64,000 nucleotides of DNA from the NCBI RefSeq assembly GCF_033958435.1, contig NC_134137.1, forward strand, positions 242,032,501-242,096,500, in the 5' to 3' direction. Source of the DNA: Carettochelys insculpta (lineage: Eukaryota; Chordata; Testudines; Carettochelyidae). The notes under the pieces were generated by a model, which saw only the letters and a list, made by a program, of their open reading frames with translations, made no database searches and was not told where the DNA came from. Within the stretch, counting starts at the first letter, position 1, and each line of letters opens with the position of its first letter. The position numbers and the translations under genes are program-made. This document shows positions 56,111 through 64,000 of the stretch, in pieces.

Positions 56111-57263
56111 CTAAAGGGAAACACTATAAAACACAGATCAGGTAAGGGAAGGGATGTTAACCCTACAAAGAGAGTAAATGGAATGATTGTTTGCAAACAC
56201 ATTAGTTCCAGGATTTTGTTTTTGTTTCATTTTGTTTTGTTTTGTTTTGTTGTTTGAGGGAGAGAGGTACTGAGGAAAAGATTAAGTAAAGAGAAACATA
56301 AAGGAGGGGAGTGGGGCCATAAAAGAAAACGTGTGAAATGAGGGGGATAGAGCAAAGGGAAGTAAAGGGAGCAGAAGAAGCAGGCAAGGTGGATTGAAGA
56401 GACAATGTGGGTGGGAGCAAGAGAAGGTTGGAACAAAAAGTCCACCTGTACAGGAAAAAGAATATACAAGCTGCCAAAACCACTGTATTATCATCAGTGG
56501 ATTAACTAAACAAATGGCTTCCCAAATGCTAGTTTGTGCAGCCAGGTATCCTGGTACTTACAATAACAATAATGGGTTTAAAAAAGCTGATAACATCCTA
56601 ACAATATCATTTTACAAATAGAACATTTGACTTTCACATTCAGAGTTCCCACAACAACCGCTCGCAAATCAATATTAACAAAAGCTCCTATTTCCATCTC
56701 AGCATTTCAGAGAGAAACAAAAGGCCCAGAAACAGGTGGGGGAGTATTCTTGTTTTCTGTGTCATTTGAAAGAGGTGATATTTTGACTTACAAGTATCCA
56801 AGTGCAGTCGCATACTTCATTTCCACTATACAAAAACAGGAAAAACCAGTTCTTTTGGCTTGCTACTTCTTTTTATTGTTCGTTGTTTGACATGTTTTCC
56901 TATTACAATTCACAGCAGGGAACATTTATCTCCATTTTGAAAACCAGTTGGCCCATTGTTAAGTAAGAAAGCTGCACTTCCCCAATAGGAAGTCAAGTGT
57001 CTCTACAGTGTCATAGAGAGCATTCTATAATAGAAGTCAACATGTGTCAGTGCTGAGAGAACATGTACAATGTTGGTGCTTGTGTCTTTAATTAAAACAA
57101 GTTTCTCTCACGTACACATTGAAAAAATGGTGCAGTGCACAGCATGTGTGATGGTAAATTCAGGATCTTCCAGGGTGATTCCAGCAAAGCTTTCAGACCA
57201 CTTGAGCTACGTGAGGCTTTGATAGCAATGGCTTTTGTGTAACATTAGCAGAAGCTGAGGGGG
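56111..57263. other. Non-coding spacer
   Basis: Includes a GTTTT run at about 56220-56250 and purine-rich DNA after it. No gene recognised. Confidence 0.4.
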
Positions 57264-57310
57264 TTTTCTTCTTCTTCTTCTTCTTCTTCTTCTTCCTTCT
57301 TTTTTTTTCT
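57264..57310. repeat. (TTC)n polypyrimidine tract
   Basis: About 11 TTC units followed by CCTTC and a T run; a pure pyrimidine strand of more than 40 bases. Confidence 0.95.
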
Positions 57311-59146
57311 GATCTGAATGGCTTTGTATGAATTAGTCCACTTTATTTACTCTGACCATTTAAAGAATATCAGCTTCACACCATAGAACTCTTTCACTTC
57401 TACCTTTCATTCTGCATCTAGGTTCTCTGGTTTTACTATGTTGGAATTGGTGAGGATGCATAATGTTATTATTGTTTTTCCTGGCCAAAATCATTTTCAA
57501 GATTGATGGGAGACAAATTTTGATTTGGAGAGCTCTAAGCATTGATTGTCAAAATCACGAGCACACACACCAGTATCAGGTTCAACAAACACTTGGCCAT
57601 AGATAATTGTCCATTTCAATTCATCCACTTAGTCTTTGTGAGCTAGTTCATTGTTTGTATGACATAAATGTATGCGTGCGAGTGTAGCTGCCCTACTTTT
57701 AGTCTAGATACAGTGTATGTGATGTAGTCACTTAAATTTTGTACTTTTCCCATGGTAAACAATAAGTACTTTTTATCAAAATATGCCTACTATATGAAAT
57801 GTGCATAGGAAATTCTGAAAAGTTTAGTTTATATAAAGTTTAGAGGTGTCCTGAATCAGAATCGTAGACCTTAATATCTACATGCTTTGGGGAAAGTCAG
57901 GATCCACACTTTGTAGCTGTGAAATGTAAAAACCAAAGCCTTTGATCCAGCTATGGGTAGAGTTCATCTTTACACCTGGATTCCAAGTGTGTGGCTTGAG
58001 CTTATATTTACTAGCATTCAATATAGCTAGTATTTAGCTAGTCCCTTCTCTTTTCAAACATATTTTATTCTCACTCTGTTGAATGTCCATATTTTATTGG
58101 ATGAAGCAAATGATTGTGATGCATTCTACTCAATTGGATGAGCATCCAAGGTGCCAACATGTTTTTTGTGATAATAATTGTAACAATAGAAAAATAAAAA
58201 ATAAAATGTGAGTTAATTCCCACCTCTTGGCTTCCCAATGCAGATGACTTTTCTACATCTGCCTTTTAGGTCCCAGTCTTGCAATTAGATGTTTGTGGGT
58301 GAACTCCAGGGTGTCCAGACAGACAGGGGATTGTCCATCTGGAACTCAGTGCAGGATCAGGGCCTTAGATTGCCAATTCTTTGCAGCAGAAATGGACTCT
58401 ACACCTTGAACTGTCAGTGTCAAGCGGGTAGTGTTCAACAGAAAACAAATGAAGTTTCTGTTCTTCTGTTATATTTTGTTATGCTTGTTGTTCTTTATTT
58501 TTTTCCTGGTCTGGTCTAAAAAAATCAGATCTAAACAACAGATATTAACAATAGATTAAATCTGTGGAAAAAATGTGTTTATGTTATGGATCTTTCAGTG
58601 ATAAAATGTGCATTGAATGTGGGTTTGTGGTGCTGGCATGTATAAATACAGATAAAATATCAGCATAAAAAATAACTGGGCATAAGGAAATAAAACACAA
58701 AGCAAACAACTTTTTCTTTTCATTTTCTCCCTGAAGACTTTAGACTTGAATGTAGCAAGGGATGTAAACTTCCTCATGCAATTGTAGAAGTCTCTAAGGA
58801 ATTCAAAACTACACTTCCTCTGTATTGTAGTTATTTTCATCTGAAGTTATGTAGAGCTCTGTAAATAGCTAAATCACCTAATAGTCTTAAAAACTATAGA
58901 TATGTTGCATTCTACATTCCTTTTTATTGTCTAAAAAATATTAATGTGTAGTTTAACATAACTGCAAACTGCCAGAAATCTTTTAAAAAGGGAAATAGTA
59001 TGCTGGTTAATGTAACAAATTCTCTTTCTGTCTTTATATAGCCTTTTGGCCAGATTTTGGCTCAGTATGTTTTGTACCAAGGTCTGACACAGAGCTGGCC
59101 TAAAACCTGCATATCATGTATCTCCAGGAGCAGGGCACTACAAGTA
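57311..59146. other. Apparently unique AT-rich DNA
   Basis: Nothing recognised. Confidence 0.4.
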
Positions 59147-60105
59147 GGGTTGCCAAGCATCCACTTTTCTACCAGAACCCCAGTCGAAAAAAGGACCCTG
59201 GCAGCTCCTGTCAGCACTGCCTACTGGGCCATTAAAAGTCCAGTCAGCAGTGCAGCTGGAGTTCGTGGCCCAGTCTACATGTGGCTCACACGAAGTGGCT
59301 GCCCACCACTTGTGGCCCCTAGGCACAGGAAGGCTCCACACAGGCTCAGCAACAGGTGGGAGAAAGTAGGGGTAGTTGCACCAGACCCCAAAGTTTCAAA
59401 GGGGCCTGGAACTCCCAGCCACTGATGCTGCTTCTTTGGCCACAGTGGTGGCCAGCGCCCTAGGCCCCTATGAATTGCTGCCAGGGTACCACTCTGCATG
59501 TCTCTGGGGCCTGGGGGAGGGGTCCAGCACTGTGGTTCAGGCGTCCCAAGGCCCTGTCCCTTCTGCCCAAGGCCAAGCTATTCCAGTACATGTAGCTGCC
59601 CCCACCCATCTTTCCCTGGGCCCCACAGTGGCTGTTGGCCACACTGGCTCCATATGCTGCCTCTGCTCAACTGCCAGCTCCACAGCACCCATTGGCTGGG
59701 AACTGCAATCAATGTGCGCTATGGGACAGTGCCTGTGGGCACAAGGGCAGTGCTCAGGACCTCCCTAGACCTAGGGGCTGCCAGGACCTGGCAGTTGCTT
59801 CCTGGGAGCTGCAGGGAGTGCTGCCGGGGTCGCACACCCTCATTCCATGTCTGCAACCTGGAGTGTCCTCCAGTCCCTTGCCCCACTCTGGAGCCCCCTC
59901 AAGCCCCTCATCGCTGGCCCCACCCAAGAGCCTGAAACCCCCTACTTCATCCCACCCCACCCCTAGCCCACTGAAAAGGATTGAAGGTACAGGGCAGTGA
60001 GCAGTGGAAGGAGAGGGGATGGAGAAAGTGGTGGTGGAGCCCTGGAGAAAGGAGAAGGTGGGGTGGACCGGGGTGTTTGGTTTTATGCTATTACAAGGTG
60101 GCAGC
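59147..60105. mobile_element. GC-rich dispersed repeat with TIR-like ends
   Basis: Starts GGGTTGCCAAGCATCCACTT and carries AAAGGACCCTGGCAGCTCCT and GGGCCATTAAAAGTCCAGTC, a pattern I recall from a widespread turtle/archosaur repeat. A possible right end near 60090-60105 (CAAGGTGGCAGCC) is the approximate inverse of the start. Several frames of 100-160 codons are GC-rich artefacts with no domain. Confidence 0.5.
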
Positions 60106-60498
60106 CATAGGTACCAACTCTGTGGGTGCTCTGCATCTGGAGCACTTATGGGGAAAATGGGGGGTGCTGAGCACCCCCAGGGAGCTCCCCCTACTATTAC
60201 ATCCTCCTCCCCCCAGCACCCCCTGCCTTGTGGTGGGCCCATTAGTCAGCACCTCTGCAACTTTCTCAGCACCTACCACCTGCCTTGGATCAGATGTTTC
60301 ATGATGTAAGGTGGCATGGGGTGGCAGAGGCTGGGACAGGAGTGAGGAGATAGAACGGGGCATGAGAAGAGGCAGGATAGGAAAACATGGGATGGGGTGA
60401 AAGAGGTAGGACAGGGATGGGGCTGCAGTGGGGGTGGGGCTGGGGCTGGGGGGGAAGCATCCCTCCCCCACTCCAGCAGATAAGAAACGGCACCTATG
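60106..60498. mobile_element. TIR element, 393 bp
   Basis: Starts CATAGGTACCAACTC and ends AAACGGCACCTATG, inverted repeats around CATAGGT(A/G)CC. Contains GTGGGTGCTCTGCATCTGGAG and GGGGGGTGCTGAGCACCCCC, itself a small palindrome. No target duplication is resolved. Confidence 0.55.
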
Positions 60499-60617
60499 TT
60501 GGTAACTCTTGTGATTTAGTCATATAAATTCAGCTTTGTGCCACCGCTTACCTGGCCTCCATTGTAGTGGTATTCCAGGGGAAAAAGGGTCTTGACCAGA
60601 AAGCCCTTATCCTCCAG

Positions 60618-61044
60618 GGCTTCATCTACACTACAGAGTTATTTCGAGATAACCACTGTTGTTCTGAAGCAACTTTGCTAGCATCTACACTATGCATGCT
60701 CTGTTTCAAAATAAATTCGAAATCGTGGGTGCATTATTTTGAAATTGGTAACCTTTGTTGCAGAAGCAATAATGCCTAATTCAAAATCTGTGGAAAAAAC
60801 ATATTTATATTAAGATGCAGATATTTTGAAATAGGCACTATTAAGACATGGAATAACGCTATTTTGAAATAAGCCATAATAGTGCCCAATGGCACTATTT
60901 CCAAATAGCACCATGTATCCGGAAATGCTATTTTGAAATAGCTAGTTGCTATTTCAAAATGTGTGTTGGGTGTAGCTGTGTTATTTTGAAATAGCTGTTC
61001 TGAAGTATCTTATTTTGAAATACCTTTGTATTGTAGCTGTAGCC
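60618..61044. mobile_element. Foldback element I with CAG duplication
   Basis: Starts GGCTTCATCTACACTACAGA and ends TTGTATTGTAGCTGTAGCC, flanked by CAG on both sides (60615-60617, 61045-61047). Built of repeated ATTTTGAAATAGC/GCTATTTCAAAAT words in both directions. 427 bp, non-coding. Confidence 0.78.
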
Positions 61045-61224
61045 CAGCAATACTTGACTTCTGGAAAGGCCTCTTGGCTGCCATTAATAGCTGGTGTATT
61101 TTAGAACAGATCCAAGCCTGCTCTAAATTATACCAGTGCAGAACTAGGCCAGGACTGGGAGGGTAAGAAGAGTGTGGAGAACTCTTCGGTATCTCCCCTT
61201 CTCTTGCTGTGCTTAACTTAGATT

Positions 61225-62475
61225 CTATCCATTTAGCTCAACACCCTGTCTTATAACAGTGGTCAATCCATAGAATGGGGCAAGTATCAAATCATCCGTC
61301 TCTTGTCCCTTCTCAGCATCTGGCAGTCCGCATTTCAGGATTGTATCCCTGGCCATTTTGGCTAAAAGCCATTGATAGACCCATCCTCCTTGGACATGTT
61401 TTTTTGAACCCAGTTATGCTTTTTACCTTCACAACAATCCATGGCAATGAGTTCCACAAGTTGACTGTGCTTTGTGTAAAGAAGTTTGCTGCCTGCGAAT
61501 TTCAATGGCTCTCATTATAGGGGTAAATAATACTTCTTTATTCACTTTCTCCATATCATTCATGATTTTATAACACTCCGTCATATACACTCCCCCATTA
61601 CACAGTTCTTTTTTCAACCTGGGCAGTCCCAGTCTTTCTAATCACTCTTCATATGGAAGTTGTTCCACATCCCTAATCGTTTTTGTTGCCCTTATCTGCA
61701 CCTTTTCCAGTTATTGAGATGGGGTGACCAGAACCACGTACAGTATGTATGATGTAAGCATCGTTGTGTGGTGACATCATGATATTTTCTGTTTTATTAT
61801 ATAACTCCTTAGTGGTCCCCAACATTCTGTTAGCTTTTGGGACTATCACTGCACATGGAGCAGATGTTTTCAGAGAACTAAACACAATGACTCGGAGGTA
61901 GTGTGCTAACAGCAAATTTAGTCCCCATCATTTTGTATGTGTTGTTGGAATTATGGTTTCTAATGCACATTACTTTACAGTTATCAGCACTGAATTTCAT
62001 CTGCTGTTTTGTTGCCTAGTCACCCGCTTTTGTGAGCTCCCTTTATAAATCTCATTCTACTTCGGACTTAGCTATCTTGACTAATTTTGTATCCTCTGCA
62101 AACACTGCCACCTCACTGTTAAACCTTTTTTCCTAGATCATTTATGAATATGTAGAACAGCAATGGTCCCAGGAGAGATACCTGGAGGACCCCCTTCATC
62201 TACATTGCCCCACTGTGAAAATGAACCATTCATTGCTACCCTGTTTTCTATCATTTAAGCAGTTACTGATCCAGGAGAAGATCTACCCTGACTTCTCGCT
62301 TTATGGAAGAGCCTTACTGAGGGACCACGTCAAAGACTTTCTGAAAGTCCATGTACCTTATGTCCACTGTATCACCATTGTTCTCATGTGTTTTTCTCCT
62401 TAAAAGATGCTAATAAATTAGTGAGGCATGGTTTCCCCTTACAAATCTGTAGGAACTCTTCACCCATAAATCATG
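61225..62475 (-). mobile_element. L3/CR1-type LINE fragment
   Basis: Same family and direction as 16395-19445, without its insertions. The minus strand around 62330-62375 encodes an RT motif-A-like YMDFQKVFDVV. Upstream parts carry the usual order, including TTAGCTATCTTGACTAATTT (62070) and TTTATGAATATGTAGAACAG (62141). It stops where the CR1 at 62479 begins. Confidence 0.8.
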
Positions 62476-62561
62476 GTCAAAGAATCATAGAACAATAGAG
62501 CTGAAAGAGACCTAAAAAAGCAATCAAGTCCAGCCCCCTGCTCTAAGCAGGACCAAACCCA

Positions 62562-62948
62562 TCAGATTAGCCCAGCCAGGGCTCTGTCGAGGCAAGACTT
62601 AAACATCTCCAGGAATGGAGACTCCACTACTTCCCTGGGTAGACCATTCCAATGCTTCACCACCCTCCTAGTGAAAATGTTTGTCCTAATGTTCAACTTG
62701 GACCTTCCCAACCACAACTTGAGTCCATTGTTCCGTGTTCTTCCATCCGTGACCACTGTGAACAGCCTCTCTCCAGCCTCTTTGCAACCTCCCTTCAGTA
62801 ATTTGAAGGCTGTTGTCAAGTCCCCCCTCAGTCTTCTCTTCTGCAGACTAAACAGTCCCAATTCCCTCAACCTTTCTTCATAAGTCATGCGCTCCAGCCC
62901 CCTAATTATTTTAGTCACCCTCCGCTGGACCCTCTCCAGTGTATCCAC
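62562..62948 (-). pseudogene. CR1 ORF2 C-terminal region
   Basis: 128 codons, collinear with 1455-1954: LERVQRRVTKIIRGLERMTY, RLRELGLFSLQKRRLRGDLT, RVVKHWNGLPREVVESPFLE. This part follows the polymerase core in CR1. It is in frame with the upstream RT piece and separated from it by a TGA where tryptophan (TGG) is expected, then seven codons. It does not start independently. Confidence 0.88.
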
Positions 62949-62969
62949 ATCCTTCCTATAATTGGGGGC

Positions 62970-63797
62970 TCAGAACTGGACACAGTACTCCAGATGCAGC
63001 CTTCCCAAACCCGAATAAAGAGGAACAATCTCTTCTTTGGATCTACTGGCAATGCTCCTCTTGATGCAACCTAATATTCCGTTAGCTTTCTTGGCTACAA
63101 GGGCACACTGTTGACTCATGTCCAGCTTCTCATCCACTACAACTCCCAGGTCCTTTTCTGCAGAACTACTACCGAGCCAGTCGGACCCCAGCCTGTAACA
63201 ATGCTTGGGATTCTTCCGGCCCAAATGCAGGTCTCTGCACTTGTCCTTTTTGAACCTCATCAGATTTCTTGCAGCCCAGTCTTCCAATTTGTCTAAGTCA
63301 CTCTGGACCCTATCCCTACCCTCCAGCGTATCTACCTCTCCCCCTAGCTTAGTGTCATCCGCAAACTTGCTGAGGGTGCAATCCAACCCCTCATCCAGGT
63401 CATTGATAAATATGTTGAACAGAACAGGACCCAGAACCGAACCTTGAGGCACTCCACTAGAAACCAACCGCCATCCCGACATTGAGCCGTTAATCACTAC
63501 CCACTGGGCCCAACCTTCTGGCCAGCTTTCTATCCATCTTACCATCCATTTATCCAATCCACATTCTTTTAACTTGCTGACAAGAATATTGTGGGAGACC
63601 GTATCAAAAGCTTTGTTAAAGTCAAGATAAATCACATCCGTTGATTTTCCCCCATCCACAAAGCCAGTTATCTCACTGTAGAAACTAATCAGATTGGTCA
63701 GGCATGACTTGCCCTTCATGAATCCATGCTGACTATTCCTGATCACTCTCCCCTCCTCCAAGTGCCTCAAAATGACTTCCTTGAGGAGCCCCTCCAT
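62970..63797 (-). pseudogene. CR1 reverse transcriptase core
   Basis: 275 codons covering the RT palm of a CR1 ORF2, which copies element RNA into DNA at a nicked target. Motif A (IYLDFNKAF) is at residues 56-64, [20 protein letters not shown] at 114-133, and the catalytic FADDTK at 145-150; FADD is the normal CR1 form of YxDD. It ends LEYCVQF before a TGA. The first methionine is internal to the real protein, since the polymerase extends upstream in other frames. Catalytic residues look intact but the frame as a whole is broken. Confidence 0.9.
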
Positions 63798-64000
63798 GAT
63801 TTTTCCAGGGACTGATGTAAGACTGACCAGCTATAGTTCCCTGGATCATCCTTCTTCCCTTTTTTAAAGGTGGGCACTACATTTGCCTTTTCCAATCGTC
63901 CGGGATCTCTCCCAATCTCCACGACTTCTCAAAGATAATGGCCAAGGGCTCGTCAACAACATATGCCAACTCCCTCAGAACCCTAGGATGAATTAGGTCC

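Larger units (their letters stand above)
62479..64000 (-). mobile_element. CR1 LINE, best preserved, runs off the window
   Basis: Minus-strand CR1. The 3' tail at the low coordinate reads AGAATCATAGAA (inverse of the TTCTATGATTCT terminus). The ORF2 frame is readable for about 412 codons, with one stop codon between the RT part (62970-63797) and the C-terminal part (62562-62948). Upstream of 63797 two apparent single-base deletions shift the frame; before them it continues with the RT N-terminal region (PDDWK, FKKGKKDDPGNY). It resembles 1455-2043 in sequence and is probably the youngest LINE here. Confidence 0.92.

Noticed and set aside
59376..60471. Several overlapping frames of 100-162 codons on both strands
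   Set aside because: All sit in GC-rich dispersed repeat sequence, overlap each other in most phases and show no recognisable domain.
1..64000. CRISPR arrays, operons, ribosome binding sites or bacterial terminators
   Set aside because: The repeat content is that of a vertebrate nuclear genome, and no regularly spaced direct repeats or tightly packed genes were seen.

Overview
This window looks like non-coding, repeat-rich nuclear DNA from a sauropsid vertebrate, most likely a turtle. The reasons are abundant CR1-clade LINEs on both strands, older L3/L2-like LINE remains, many foldback (palindromic) mini-transposons with the shared end GGCYRYGTCTACA, hAT and pogo/Tigger-like non-autonomous DNA elements, and Penelope-like repeats, with no Alu- or L1-like sequence. 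The turtle assignment is an inference from repeat families remembered without a database search. I found no convincing host exon, tRNA, rRNA or other RNA gene. The only coding sequence I can support is decayed reverse transcriptase from retrotransposons.

Layout. 1-9 kb: a CR1 3' end (1455-2043), a palindromic insert splitting a MIR-like repeat (about 2405-2740), a 939-bp hAT element (5341-6279) and two foldback elements (6591-7218, 8499-8934). 9-14.5 kb: apparently unique AT-rich DNA. 14.5-22.5 kb: an old minus-strand L3/CR1-type LINE (16395-19445) cut by a pogo-like element and two LTR-like inserts, then a Penelope-like hairpin (19874-20685) with a solo LTR inside. 22.5-26.6 kb: mostly unique. 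26.6-32.3 kb: foldback elements, a plus-strand CR1 (28000-30390) split by another element, and a foldback element carrying a Penelope-like insert. 32.3-41 kb: sparse repeats. 41-46.4 kb: the densest block, with three hAT elements each flanked by 8-bp duplications and two carrying nested transposons. 46-64 kb: more foldback and Penelope-like elements, an L2-like LINE (about 54560-56110), GC-rich dispersed repeats, an L3-type LINE (61225-62475), and the best-preserved CR1 (62479 to the window end), with a readable reverse transcriptase broken by one stop codon and apparent frameshifts.

The elements record a sequence of insertions. Host repeats supply pre-insertion sites that fix element boundaries to the base: TA duplications for pogo-like, 8 bp for hAT, 3 bp for some foldback elements, 10-15 bp for Penelope-like and 4-5 bp for LTRs. 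The two observations most worth following are the matched changes in both arms of the 430-bp palindromes, and a hammerhead-ribozyme-like core (CUGAUGA, stem, GAAA, short stem III) that recurs in the Penelope-like repeats.
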